The notes under the pieces: model-generated
The model's database searches: none
The model's input: only the letters and a program-made list of their open reading frames with translations
Told to the model about the DNA's origin: nothing
In this document: one piece after another, positions 26,255 through 35,194 of the stretch
Numbering within the stretch: the stretch's first letter is position 1
Layout of the letters: every line of letters starts with the position of its first letter
Position numbers and translations under genes: made by a program
From: JBMFVE01 sp049966155
GTDB lineage: Bacteria; Bacteroidota; Ignavibacteria; Kryptoniales; JAKASW01
Direction of reading: 5' to 3'
Assembly (NCBI GenBank): GCA_049966155.1
Contig: JBMFVE010000002.1
Span: 124,001-188,000, forward strand
Length of the DNA stretch: 64,000 nucleotides

Positions 26255-27182
26255 GAAGAATCCAATCTTGACTCCAGCCGACTGGCCCTACCCTGTTAAT
26301 AGTGTCTTTAACCCGGGTGCGGCTCGTTTGAGCGACGGAACAACGCTTTTGCTTTGCAGGGTTGAAGATAGAAGGGGCATTTCTCATTTTTGTGCAGCCA
26401 GATCAAAAAATGGCGTTGACAACTGGGAAATAGACAGGATTCCAACACTTTTGCCTGAACCGGAAAAATTTCCCGAAGAGGTATGGGGGATTGAGGATCC
26501 GCGAATAACATTTGTTCCGGAAATGAATACCTATGTAATAGCATACACAGCCTACTCAAAAGCAGGTCCGGGGGTTTCTCTGGCAACCACAAGTGACTTC
26601 AGGAGCTTTAACCGGATTGGGGTTGTGATGCCTCCTGATGACAAAGATGCAGCTGTTTTACCAAGAAGGATTGGCGGACGATGGGCTCTGATACACAGGC
26701 CAATTACAGGATTGGGAGCTCATATATGGCTTTCTTATTCGCCAGATTTGAAACATTGGGGGAATCACAGGTTGATTATGCCTGCTAGGAAGGGCGCATG
26801 GTGGGATGCCAACAAAATTGGTCTTTCTATTCCACCAATAGAGACACCCGAAGGATGGATGATAATGTACCACGGTGTAAAACAAACTGCCGCGGGGAGT
26901 CTTTATCGCCTTGGTCTGGCTTTGATGGATTTAAATAACCCGGAAAAATGCATTATTAGAGCAGAACCATGGTTTCTTGGTCCAGAAGAGCAATATGAGA
27001 GAAGAGGTGATGTAGACAATGTTATTTTCCCCTGTGGATACACAATAGAAGATGATAACGATACCCTTAGAGTTTACTATGGAGCAGCTGACACGGTTAT
27101 TGCACTTGCCACAGGGAGTATCCGGGAAATGTTAGAGTGGCTCAAAGCAAATGGAAAAGAATGTGGAAATGAAGAGACATGA
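26211..27182 (+). CDS. GH130-family glycoside phosphorylase/hydrolase
   Basis: A 323-residue five-bladed-propeller enzyme of the GH130 family, which mostly phosphorolyses beta-mannosides to mannose-1-phosphate. Seen are NPILTPADWPYPVNSVFNPG, LLLCRVEDRRGISH, the catalytic-Asp motif WGIEDPRITF, DDKDAAVLPRRIGGRWAL and MIMYHGVKQ. No signal peptide, so cytoplasmic action. ATG 26211 is preferred over an in-frame TTG at 26196 because of start-codon type; neither has a good ribosome binding site, and translation is probably coupled to the overlapping GT4 gene. Mannoside specificity is a family inference. Confidence 0.82.
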   Translation: MKTNNKHKTLLHRCEKNPILTPADWPYPVNSVFNPGAARLSDGTTLLLCRVEDRRGISHFCAARSKNGVDNWEIDRIPTLLPEPEKFPEEVWGIEDPRITFVPEMNTYVIAYTAYSKAGPGVSLATTSDFRSFNRIGVVMPPDDKDAAVLPRRIGGRWALIHRPITGLGAHIWLSYSPDLKHWGNHRLIMPARKGAWWDANKIGLSIPPIETPEGWMIMYHGVKQTAAGSLYRLGLALMDLNNPEKCIIRAEPWFLGPEEQYERRGDVDNVIFPCGYTIEDDNDTLRVYYGAADTVIALATGSIREMLEWLKANGKECGNEET

Positions 27183-27259
27183 AAATTCATTTCTGTCAAG
27201 CCTGCGAGGATGATAGATGTTATAGGCTTTACGTTGATTTTTCAAAGGTTAAGCATTAA
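27179..27259 (+). CDS. Possible 26-residue cysteine-containing microprotein
   Basis: A small open frame whose ATG overlaps the GH130 stop as ATGA, the junction used elsewhere in this window for coupled genes. The predicted peptide begins MKIHFCQACEDDRCY and ends DFSKVKH, with three cysteines spaced C-x2-C-x4-C. Purine-rich GGAAATGAAGAG lies just upstream. It is too short for any family assignment and could be chance. It could also be part of the 5' region of kbl. Confidence 0.22.
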   Translation: MKIHFCQACEDDRCYRLYVDFSKVKH

Positions 27260-27397
27260 ATAATCTTAAACCCGGTAAACTGGATTTCTGTAATGTGAAA
27301 CTGCTGCCATAACTGAATGATTTAATACGAAATGATTGCATTAAACAGATGAACCTGTCCTTTAATATCATGCAACTAATTCAGGAAGGAGAAAATA

Positions 27398-28591
27398 ATG
27401 TACGGTAAAATGAAAGACTTCCTCACAAGGGAGCTAAATTCAATTCGGGAAAGCGGTCTTTACAAAAGAGAACGCATAATTGCCTCACCTCAGGGAGCTG
27501 TGATAAAACTTTCAGATGGAAGAGAAGTGATAAACTTTTGTGCTAACAATTATCTGGGATTATCAAGCCATCCCAAAGTCATTGAAGCAGCCAAGCGTGG
27601 ATTGGATGAGAGGGGATATGGGATGTCATCTGTGAGGTTTATCTGCGGCACGCAGGACATTCACAGGGAACTCGAGAAAAAAATCTCTGAGTTTCTTCAA
27701 ACCGAAGATACCATCCTGTATGCTGCTTGCTTTGACGCTAATGGAGGCGTATTTGAACCGCTATTTGGAGAAGACGATGCAATCATTTCAGATGAACTGA
27801 ATCACGCCAGCATTATAGATGGAATCAGGTCGAGTAAAGCTGCGAGGTTCAGATACAGGCATTCGGATATGGATGACCTTGAAAAAAAACTCGTGGAAGC
27901 TGGCAAAGCCCGGTTTAAAATTATCGCCACTGACGGTGTTTTTTCAATGGATGGAGATATCGCCCAGCTTGATCGAATATGTGATCTTGCAGAAAAGTAT
28001 GACGCGCTTGTCATGGTAGATGACTCCCATGCCACAGGTTTTGTTGGAAAGACAGGAAGAGGTAGTATTGAGTTGAAAAATGTCATGGGAAGAGTTGACA
28101 TAATAACAAGTACATTGGGCAAAGCTGCCGGGGGTGCATCTGGCGGATTTACAAGCGGGCGTAAAGAGATCATTGAGTTTCTCAGGCAGAGATCAAGGCC
28201 TTATTTATTTTCTAATACCCTTCCTCCGCCGATAGTTAATGCAGCAATAGCGGTGTTTGATCTCCTGGAAAGTACAACGGAACTGAGGGACAGACTGGAG
28301 TCAAACACCAGATACTTCCGAAGTAATATGGCTTCGCTGGGTTTTGATATAAAACCAGGTGACCATCCCATAGTTCCAATAATGCTGTACGATGCAAAGT
28401 TAGCGAATGACTTTGCTGAACGGTTGCTGGATGAAGGTATTTATGTAATTGGTTTTTCATACCCGGTTGTGCCAAAGGGTCAAGCAAGGATAAGGGTTCA
28501 AGTCTCAGCTGCACACGAGATCAGTCATCTGGATCAGGCCATAGCAGCTTTTAAGAAAGTTGGAGAAAGTCTTGGAGTTTTAAAAAAGTAA
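27398..28591 (+). CDS. kbl: Glycine C-acetyltransferase (2-amino-3-ketobutyrate CoA ligase)
   Basis: Pyridoxal-phosphate enzyme that cleaves 2-amino-3-oxobutanoate with CoA to glycine and acetyl-CoA in threonine breakdown. The 397 residues show INFCANNYLGLSSHPKV, MSSVRFICGTQDIHRELE, MVDDSHATGFVGKTGRG and the lysine in TSTLGKAAGGASGGFTSG. The closely related 8-amino-7-oxononanoate synthase has a similar fold, but the RFICGTQDIH and C-terminal QVSAAHEISHLD segments fit KBL. AGGAAGGAG precedes ATG 27398. The partner threonine dehydrogenase is not adjacent. The 215-base region upstream holds the microORF and a weak TTGATT-N17-TAAATA pair at 27234-27262, but no riboswitch I recognise. Confidence 0.92.
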   Translation: MYGKMKDFLTRELNSIRESGLYKRERIIASPQGAVIKLSDGREVINFCANNYLGLSSHPKVIEAAKRGLDERGYGMSSVRFICGTQDIHRELEKKISEFLQTEDTILYAACFDANGGVFEPLFGEDDAIISDELNHASIIDGIRSSKAARFRYRHSDMDDLEKKLVEAGKARFKIIATDGVFSMDGDIAQLDRICDLAEKYDALVMVDDSHATGFVGKTGRGSIELKNVMGRVDIITSTLGKAAGGASGGFTSGRKEIIEFLRQRSRPYLFSNTLPPPIVNAAIAVFDLLESTTELRDRLESNTRYFRSNMASLGFDIKPGDHPIVPIMLYDAKLANDFAERLLDEGIYVIGFSYPVVPKGQARIRVQVSAAHEISHLDQAIAAFKKVGESLGVLKK

Positions 28592-28631
28592 TGCAATTAA
28601 GATCGATTGTATAAAGTTCGGCAAAAATCAT

Positions 28632-29513
28632 TCACCTTTTAATTAGCGATCTCAAAAGTGAGAGATTTATTATGTCCATTTCATAGCCGTCGTTACCTTT
28701 TGGAGTTTCCAGCACCATGGGGATTTTTGTAAATCGCCTATCATTTATAATTAAACTAAAAGCCTGTATACCGATTTCTCCTTTTCCGATGTGATCATGC
28801 CTATCGACAGCTGAACCGAGACCTTTTTTTGAATCATTGATGTGAATGGCCATCAGATTTTTTAATCCTATAACTTTATCAAATTCTTTCATCACTGACT
28901 GGTAAGAATCCTCAGTCCTTATATCGTATCCAGCAGCAAACACATGGCACGTGTCCAGACAAACTCCTATCCGTCTACTGTTTGCAACTTTTTGGACAAT
29001 TTCAGCAATTTCCTCAAAATTTCTACCAACAGTAGTTCCCTGCCCTGCCGTTGTCTCAATTAATGTAACAACCCGGGTGTCTCCCGTTGCTTCATGAGCC
29101 ATATTTAAAGACTCAGACACCAGAGCAAGTGCCCTCTTTCTGTCCATTGTTGTATGTGCCCCTGGATGAAAAATCAGGAAATTGATCCCAAGTTTATCAC
29201 AGCGTTTAATTTCATTAACAAATGCCGTTCTTGACCTGAGAAGTATTGATGTGTTAACTGAACAGAGATTTATGAGATATGAACTGTGAGATAGTACGAT
29301 CTTTACATTTGACCTTTGCCTTGCTTCCCAATATTGGTCGAGGGTGTCAGGAAGGAGTTCAGGGTCTTTCCATTGGTTGGAATTTTTCGTAAATATTTGA
29401 ATGACATTACATCCGACTCGATTTGCTCTTTCAAATGCCGTATGGAGTCCACCCGCTGTTGACATATGGGCACCGAGCAATGGCTCTTCTTTCTCAGAAA
29501 GTTTCTTTTTCAT
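28632..29513 (-). CDS. nfo: Deoxyribonuclease IV (AP endonuclease)
   Basis: Endonuclease IV cuts DNA 5' to abasic sites in base-excision repair and uses three zinc ions. The 293-residue TIM-barrel protein starts after a short polar tail with LGAHMSTAGGLHTAFERA and contains FHPGAHTTMDRKRA, LIETTAGQGTTVG, GVCLDTCHVFAAGYD, IHINDSKKGLGSAVDRHDHI and GKGEIG, together the metal-ligand set. Length is typical. It is convergent with kbl and diverges from anmK across 34 bases. Confidence 0.96.
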   Translation of the reverse strand: MKKKLSEKEEPLLGAHMSTAGGLHTAFERANRVGCNVIQIFTKNSNQWKDPELLPDTLDQYWEARQRSNVKIVLSHSSYLINLCSVNTSILLRSRTAFVNEIKRCDKLGINFLIFHPGAHTTMDRKRALALVSESLNMAHEATGDTRVVTLIETTAGQGTTVGRNFEEIAEIVQKVANSRRIGVCLDTCHVFAAGYDIRTEDSYQSVMKEFDKVIGLKNLMAIHINDSKKGLGSAVDRHDHIGKGEIGIQAFSLIINDRRFTKIPMVLETPKGNDGYEMDIINLSLLRSLIKR

Positions 29514-29547
29514 AATAAAATATACTTAAATGAAAGGTAAACAGTAA

Positions 29548-30729
29548 ATGAAGAATTTAATTGGACTTTTTGAAAAAAAATCAAAAAATGTCATCGGATT
29601 AATGAGTGGAACAAGTGTTGACGGTATAGATGCAGCACTTGTAGAAATCACAGGATCGGGTTTTAGTACGCAAGTTAAATTAATTGATTTCATCACTGCG
29701 GATTTTCCGCCCGGTTTTAAGGAATACGTCTTAAAGAATTCATTAACAGGTTCAGGTGATGTCGCTGACATTTGCAAATTAAATTTTCTCATAGCCAAGC
29801 TTTACGCTAATGCTGTTAAAGAATTATGTGTGCACTCAGGAGTTTCTCTTGATAAAATAGATCTAATTGGTTCTCACGGACAAACTGTACATCATTTGCC
29901 TCAGCCGGAGGTACTATTTGGTCAGGAGATTCGCTCGACGCTTCAAATAGGAGACCCGTCCGTACTTGCTAAGCTTACAGGCGTTATAACTGTTGGCGAT
30001 TTTCGCGTGGGTGATGTGGCACTTGGTGGACAGGGTGCTCCACTTGTTCCTTATTTTGATTTCCTGTTATTCAGATCTGAAAAGCGGTCCCGGGCATTAT
30101 TGAACATCGGCGGCATTAGCAACATCACACTTTTACCGAAGGCTTGTTCAGTTAACGATGTGAGAGCGTTTGATACCGGGCCTGGAAATATGTTAATAGA
30201 CCAGTTAATGAAGGTTCTTTATAATAAAGAATACGATGAAAATGGCAGTGTTGCCGCGCAGGGCAAAGTTAATGAAGAGTTACTCAGCTATCTGATGGCA
30301 GATGAGTTTGTTAATGAAATTCCACCCAAATCAACAGGGAGAGAGAGATACGGCAAACATTACGTTACTGAGATACTCTCAAAATTCAAAAATATCCCAA
30401 ATAACGATATTATTGCAACTGTTACTGAATTTACCGCTAGGTCAGTCTTTGTTAATTATGATAAATACCTGAAGGCTATTTCAAATATTGATGAACTTTT
30501 TGTCAGCGGCGGTGGGGCTCATAACAGCTGGCTCTTAAAAAGGCTGGAAGAACTCTTTGACGGAGTTAAAGTGAAGCCGGCAGAAGAAATTGGCATTTCA
30601 TCTGATGCCAAGGAGGCGGTCTGTTTTGCAGTTCTGGCTAATGAAACTATTTCAGGGAATACATCAAATATCCCTTCTGTTACAGGAGCAATAAAAGCTA
30701 CCATACTTGGGAAGATATGTTTACCTTAA
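29548..30729 (+). CDS. anmK: Anhydro-N-acetylmuramic acid kinase
   Basis: Phosphorylates and opens 1,6-anhydro-MurNAc to MurNAc-6-phosphate during peptidoglycan recycling. The 393 residues contain VIGLMSGTSVDGIDAALVEI, GSHGQTVHHLP, GDFRVGDVALGGQGAPLVP, FDTGPGNMLIDQ and the C-terminal ATP-site motif VSGGGAHN. AAAGG lies before ATG 29548. It is convergent with a block of secreted proteins that includes an amidase with an SLT-like domain, whose products could feed this enzyme; that link is an inference from position. Confidence 0.95.
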   Translation: MKNLIGLFEKKSKNVIGLMSGTSVDGIDAALVEITGSGFSTQVKLIDFITADFPPGFKEYVLKNSLTGSGDVADICKLNFLIAKLYANAVKELCVHSGVSLDKIDLIGSHGQTVHHLPQPEVLFGQEIRSTLQIGDPSVLAKLTGVITVGDFRVGDVALGGQGAPLVPYFDFLLFRSEKRSRALLNIGGISNITLLPKACSVNDVRAFDTGPGNMLIDQLMKVLYNKEYDENGSVAAQGKVNEELLSYLMADEFVNEIPPKSTGRERYGKHYVTEILSKFKNIPNNDIIATVTEFTARSVFVNYDKYLKAISNIDELFVSGGGAHNSWLLKRLEELFDGVKVKPAEEIGISSDAKEAVCFAVLANETISGNTSNIPSVTGAIKATILGKICLP

Positions 30730-30741
30730 AAATATCTTGTT

Positions 30742-31929
30742 TTATTTAATGAGCACCATTGGTTTAGAAATGGAAGAGCCTCCTGCAGTTAGTCTGCAGA
30801 AATATACTCCACTGGGAAGCGACTTAGCATCAAAGACCTCACTGTATTCACCAGGCTGCATTTGCCGATTGACCAACGTTACAACCTTTCTGCCAATTAT
30901 GTCAAAAATCGACAGGTTTACATGAGTAAAATTCGGCACGACAAAGCGTATTGTCGTAGCCGGGTTAAATGGATTTGGATAATTCTGATATAGCTTAAAT
31001 GTGTGAGCAACGTACACTGGTGGGAATACCGATGTTGTTTGCCAGGCCGCTGCATATTCATCCCAGATGTACGCAGAATCTATTTGCGTATACTCCCACA
31101 AGCTAACGCCCTTATAATTGTACTTGTGTTGTGAGGTATCACAAAAAGACCTTATGTCCCCTCTCTGTATTCTGTTACCATATCCAAAGTAAGAAGCCTG
31201 TCCAATGGGCATTATAGGTTTGTTTGCTGCGCTGTCTCCACTTTTAACCCATTGATTTGTGTAATACAAAAAATCGCTACTCATTCTGCTCAGTTCATCT
31301 GTAGGAGACAATGAGCGAGCTGCCCAATAAGTTTGAGGCATATTTACATTGACACGATCAAGAAAAACTGTCCATGGAAAAGTTGAATGTAACCCGACCC
31401 TTGCCCAGGAAGTCAGCCCGACAAAGCTGTTCGGATGATGTGCGTGAACACTGTCCAGATATGCTTTGGCAATTGAGTATCGGTTGGTTAGAGTATCATA
31501 TTGAATCTCCGCATCTATAATAAGGCCGTCAATGTTATTGACGTTAAGTATTGAGTCTGCCACATCAGCTTCTGTCATACCTGTCCCCCAATGGGGTATT
31601 CCATAAACGTATTGATAGCCCATTATTTTTATGTTGTTGTGGTGAAATTTTGCAATTACGCTATCCATTCCACCATAATTTGCAGCCCAGCCGTAGAGAG
31701 CCTTGTTAGGTAAGTTGTAATAACTATCACTATCCCCCATTTTTATTACAAGCCACGTTATACCTTCTTTTTTTAGAGTACTGACGACCTGATTAAGGTC
31801 GCCGGAATTAGCAGTCCACACTTTCCATATCCAGATCCCTTTAGCTTCGATTGGCAGCTGTGCCTGTACAGCTGATGATTCTAAAGAAAGAGCAACTATG
31901 ATAAAACAAAAAATATTGCATTTATTCAT
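30742..31929 (-). CDS. Secreted TIM-barrel glycosidase-like protein with T9SS tail
   Basis: A 395-residue secreted protein. After the signal peptide (NIFCFIIVALSLESSAVQAQ), residues about 25-300 look like a glycoside-hydrolase-type TIM barrel: GIWIWKVWTANSGDLNQVV, WLVIKMGDSDSYY, IMGYQYVYGIPHWG, the acidic strand end GLIIDAEIQYD and NVNMPQTYWAARSLS. I cannot assign a CAZy family; the DAE motif recalls lysozyme-like (GH25-type) barrels only loosely. The last 80 residues are a type A T9SS sorting domain (YQNYPNPFNPATTI to KPMVLIK). ATG 31929 is chosen as it begins the signal peptide; an upstream in-frame start at 31974 would run into the preceding gene. Confidence 0.72.
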   Translation of the reverse strand: MNKCNIFCFIIVALSLESSAVQAQLPIEAKGIWIWKVWTANSGDLNQVVSTLKKEGITWLVIKMGDSDSYYNLPNKALYGWAANYGGMDSVIAKFHHNNIKIMGYQYVYGIPHWGTGMTEADVADSILNVNNIDGLIIDAEIQYDTLTNRYSIAKAYLDSVHAHHPNSFVGLTSWARVGLHSTFPWTVFLDRVNVNMPQTYWAARSLSPTDELSRMSSDFLYYTNQWVKSGDSAANKPIMPIGQASYFGYGNRIQRGDIRSFCDTSQHKYNYKGVSLWEYTQIDSAYIWDEYAAAWQTTSVFPPVYVAHTFKLYQNYPNPFNPATTIRFVVPNFTHVNLSIFDIIGRKVVTLVNRQMQPGEYSEVFDAKSLPSGVYFCRLTAGGSSISKPMVLIK

Positions 31930-31942
31930 TGACTCACTCTTT

Positions 31943-32560
31943 TTATTGGTTTGAGATTTGGAGAGAAGCAACAAGCTTGTTAAACGCCTGGACAGTAGCG
32001 CTTGTCGAATCCATAAGCGATTTTAACATCTCCGTTCGCAATGAGTCCGCAGTGATATTATTTTCACCCGGTTTTCCTAATGATTCATCCTGTACCAATG
32101 AAATAATATAATATTTCTGATCCCGTTTCAGATAGCAGTTGATTACCCCTTCCCAGATGCCCATACCTGCATAGGTAATCCAGTACTGGCGTGCATACTT
32201 ATTTTGATTAAACTGAGCACTGTCAGTCAGAACAAGGTTTTTCATAACCTGTGGAGGGACATCGCTGTTAAGAAGAAGTCTACCGCCATATGTACCAGGG
32301 AGATTGACGAACAATTCATTCGAAATAGATAACTCAGCTAAAGCCGATTTAATTTTGTTTTCATTTGGAGAAGTAATGGCAAATGTATATGTGGTGCTGT
32401 CCGTTTTCCTGGCATTGCCAATATTCAGGAACGAAATTCTCATGGTACTATCTCTAATACCTAAATTATCTGTTAGACTTCTTAGCTTAATATCCTGTGC
32501 TTTAAGTAGATAAGTCCAACTTAATAGAATCAATATAAACAATATATTTATTCCTCTCAT
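31943..32560 (-). CDS. Secreted protein of unknown function
   Basis: A 205-residue protein with a clear signal peptide (GINILFILILLSWTYLLKAQ) and a mature part without recognised domains. The mature sequence is rich in beta-forming stretches (MRISFLNIGNARKTDS, ARQYWITYAGMGIWEGVINC, KYYIISLVQDESLGKPG) and ends in a helical region (MLKSLMDSTSATVQAFNKLV). It has no T9SS tail and no lipobox, so it is probably periplasmic. ATG 32560 is preferred over GTG 32575 because AGAGGAAAG lies just before it. It sits between the amidase and the TIM-barrel protein in the same direction, with gaps of 20 and 13 bases, so it may be an accessory factor of that set. Confidence 0.55.
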   Translation of the reverse strand: MRGINILFILILLSWTYLLKAQDIKLRSLTDNLGIRDSTMRISFLNIGNARKTDSTTYTFAITSPNENKIKSALAELSISNELFVNLPGTYGGRLLLNSDVPPQVMKNLVLTDSAQFNQNKYARQYWITYAGMGIWEGVINCYLKRDQKYYIISLVQDESLGKPGENNITADSLRTEMLKSLMDSTSATVQAFNKLVASLQISNQ

Positions 32561-32580
32561 AATCTTTCCTCTCACAATTT

Positions 32581-35175
32581 TTATTTCATGAGCAACATTT
32601 TAACAGTGAGTGTCCGGTTTAGTGCTGTGAGCTTACAAATGTAAACCCCTGAAGGTAAATCGGATGCATTAAATTCGTACCTGTATTCTCCAGCATCCAG
32701 TGATTCGTCCGCAATTGTCTTCACCAATCTTCCCAGAACATCATATATGCGCAGCAAAACATGATTTCTGGCAGGTATCTTAAAGAGAATTACAGTTGAG
32801 GGGTTAAACGGGTTTGGATAATTCTGGGAAAGGTAAAAATCCTGAGGTATTTGAGTCCTTACAATGTTTGTGACTTTGCCATTTGTTTGTAGATCGTCAA
32901 AATATATTACCCCCTGATTAAGGAGTGATGAACTGCAAGATTTAATCTCAAATCCTTTGAAGTATGCCGTCGATGGATCGCCAACATCTTTCCACATCCC
33001 AATGTATTTCCATCCGTACCAGTTTATAGTGTCGATTGGGATCACCTTATCTGCTGGCGTTGGTGATGAGCCTGTAAATAAAAAGTTGATTTGATTCCGA
33101 CTGTTATCGCCAAATAGCCATATTCCAATTGAGTGCGCTGAACTTACGTCTATCGCTGGATTTCTGAGAATTTTGCAATAAGCACCAGATGAGTCAAACT
33201 TGTAATGTAAAACTCCAGCTGCGGACCCGCTGAATGTGCGGTTGGATTGAACCTCAAAGTCGGTTGCTGTACTGTCTACACCGTTTAAATCGCTTTTCCC
33301 CTTTGATAGGCTCCACGCTGAAGAAGATGATTCAAACCCATCAACAACCAACCCCTTTGTGCCGGACGAATCGATTCTAAAGGTAGTTGAGTACGATGAA
33401 CGAGATAAATTGCCATAATAGTCTTTAATACCCGGAAGCAATCCAACGGTGTATTTCATGCCATGGATAAGCTGACCTGCAGATCTAATTGCAAGAAAAG
33501 TCAAATTTTTTGAACTGACCTGAAACAGGTCTTTTGAAAATCCAATCCTGTTACCTGTAGAATCGTTAAAGAATATTTTTCCTGGAATTGAATTGTAATC
33601 TACGGGTTCATTGAAAACAAATTCGGCAAAGCACTGCGGAACTGTAGTTCCGCCGTTATTTGGTGAAATGGCTATTGGAGCCGGACCTGCCGTATCAATT
33701 GGCACAGTTGTAAATTTCAATTCGAGAGGATATTGGAGTTTTTTGCCGTTTGTCGATGCAGCCTGTGTATCTATTTTAACAGTGTAAGCAGTTTCCCATT
33801 TAAGCAACTCATCAGGGTGAGAAAATATAAACCGGGTATAATTTGAACTGAACTTGAGCGAGCCGTTGACTGCGGGATTTATGGAGAAAGATGATTGTAA
33901 TGTATTTGGATTCATTGGCATAGAGAAATTAATCACAATGTCTGAATATGCGGGCACAGAGGTGTCGCCTGGAGACGGGATTGAACTGGCAACATATGGT
34001 ACAGAACTGTCGTAACTATGTATGAGGTCGAAATAATGATGCCAATTCCAGTACTTTCCGGGATCAGTATGGTCATTACAGGTTGCGTATGAGGTGCCAA
34101 CGTATTGAGTGTACTGCTGAAAGGGTATGCTGGGGAACCATGTATATGTCCATGCATCATGTCCGAATACATGCAGTGAGTCTTCCGGAATAGAATATTT
34201 ATTGCATAAGTATTGTGTCAGGTGAGCTGACGATTGGTACATTGTTTCTGTAAAATAAGATGGATTCGAGACGTAACCTTCATGCTCTATTCCAACCGTG
34301 ACAGGGTTCCAGCATCTCACGTGCCAGGCTTTGTCTGCTTCATGCACAAGTTGCTCGATATATCCATCGACGCTGCGAATAATGTAATGTGCACTTGCCT
34401 GAGCAGCCGGATTTTTCAACCATGAAACGCTTGCATCAAAAGGTCCCTCTGTGTCATGAATAATTACAAATGCAATAGGTGCCCCTCTTGAACTAAAATT
34501 TGGACTTGGATCCCAGACAGCACCAGGATAATCTGGATTTTCGAGGACTCCCGTTGGTCGTGGGCGCTTTAAAAAATATCCTTTACTTTTAACAGATTCA
34601 GGGAATTTGTTGAGGTTAACAGGTTCGGGAGTTATTATGATTCCATTTTCATTAATTCCAATATTTATAATTTGTAGTACATGATATGCAAACTGCATAG
34701 CAATCTCTTTTTGAGGAATTCCGCTAAAGCGGGCGATAACATTTACCCACGTGGATAAATCTGAAGTTACGCGAACTGTATCATGATTTTCATCATCCCT
34801 GTACTTGCTCAATAGTGCTGCAGAACCTCGAATATTCTGGTACGGATCTAATTTTAAAGTATCAGCAGGTTTGCCAACAAGCTGTGCAGCATCTAACAGA
34901 GAATGTCCAAACCAGTCATCATCCCGAAGACCCATAATTCCGTAAAGCGGAGGTTGAACATCTGGTGGACGGTTTTGCAGTTCCTCAGGTGAATAGATTA
35001 TTTGAGTCCATTTCGTTTGTACATAGGCAATGGATTCAAGTATTGGCTGCGGAACATTAAATTCAGTTGACGCAAGATGAAAATAATCTTTTAATTCAGC
35101 CCGGGATTGCGCACGGATATTGAGCGGATATAATAAAGCAGTTAACAGTAAAATCAGCTTCAGCAAGCCTTTCAT
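32581..35175 (-). CDS. Secreted N-acetylmuramoyl-L-alanine amidase with SLT-like domain and T9SS tail
   Basis: An 864-residue secreted enzyme. After the signal peptide, residues about 25-170 resemble a lysozyme-like/SLT domain (ASTEFNVPQPILESIAYVQT, PLYGIMGLRDDDWFG, DPYQNIRGSAALLSKY). Residues about 230-395 are an Amidase_2 zinc domain with VIIHDTEG, VGIEHEGYVSN, HVFGHDAW and HTDPGKYWNW, giving the His, His and Asp zinc ligands and the catalytic Glu. Two Ig-like (Big_5-type) domains follow (SIPSPGDTSVPAYSDI, ISPNNGGTTVP), then a jelly-roll-like carbohydrate-binding region (about 615-775) and a type A T9SS tail (YPNPFNPSTVIL). It would remove stem peptides from peptidoglycan and perhaps cut the glycan too. 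GHL10 and TIM-barrel enzymes are next door. Confidence 0.82.
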   Translation of the reverse strand: MKGLLKLILLLTALLYPLNIRAQSRAELKDYFHLASTEFNVPQPILESIAYVQTKWTQIIYSPEELQNRPPDVQPPLYGIMGLRDDDWFGHSLLDAAQLVGKPADTLKLDPYQNIRGSAALLSKYRDDENHDTVRVTSDLSTWVNVIARFSGIPQKEIAMQFAYHVLQIINIGINENGIIITPEPVNLNKFPESVKSKGYFLKRPRPTGVLENPDYPGAVWDPSPNFSSRGAPIAFVIIHDTEGPFDASVSWLKNPAAQASAHYIIRSVDGYIEQLVHEADKAWHVRCWNPVTVGIEHEGYVSNPSYFTETMYQSSAHLTQYLCNKYSIPEDSLHVFGHDAWTYTWFPSIPFQQYTQYVGTSYATCNDHTDPGKYWNWHHYFDLIHSYDSSVPYVASSIPSPGDTSVPAYSDIVINFSMPMNPNTLQSSFSINPAVNGSLKFSSNYTRFIFSHPDELLKWETAYTVKIDTQAASTNGKKLQYPLELKFTTVPIDTAGPAPIAISPNNGGTTVPQCFAEFVFNEPVDYNSIPGKIFFNDSTGNRIGFSKDLFQVSSKNLTFLAIRSAGQLIHGMKYTVGLLPGIKDYYGNLSRSSYSTTFRIDSSGTKGLVVDGFESSSSAWSLSKGKSDLNGVDSTATDFEVQSNRTFSGSAAGVLHYKFDSSGAYCKILRNPAIDVSSAHSIGIWLFGDNSRNQINFLFTGSSPTPADKVIPIDTINWYGWKYIGMWKDVGDPSTAYFKGFEIKSCSSSLLNQGVIYFDDLQTNGKVTNIVRTQIPQDFYLSQNYPNPFNPSTVILFKIPARNHVLLRIYDVLGRLVKTIADESLDAGEYRYEFNASDLPSGVYICKLTALNRTLTVKMLLMK

Positions 35176-35194
35176 TGATATTGCCTTTCATGGA

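Noticed and set aside
27183..27397. Riboswitch, for example glycine-responsive, upstream of kbl
   Set aside because: No conserved glycine-riboswitch core or strong pairing was found; only short, weak complementarity (AAGCCT/AGGCTT).
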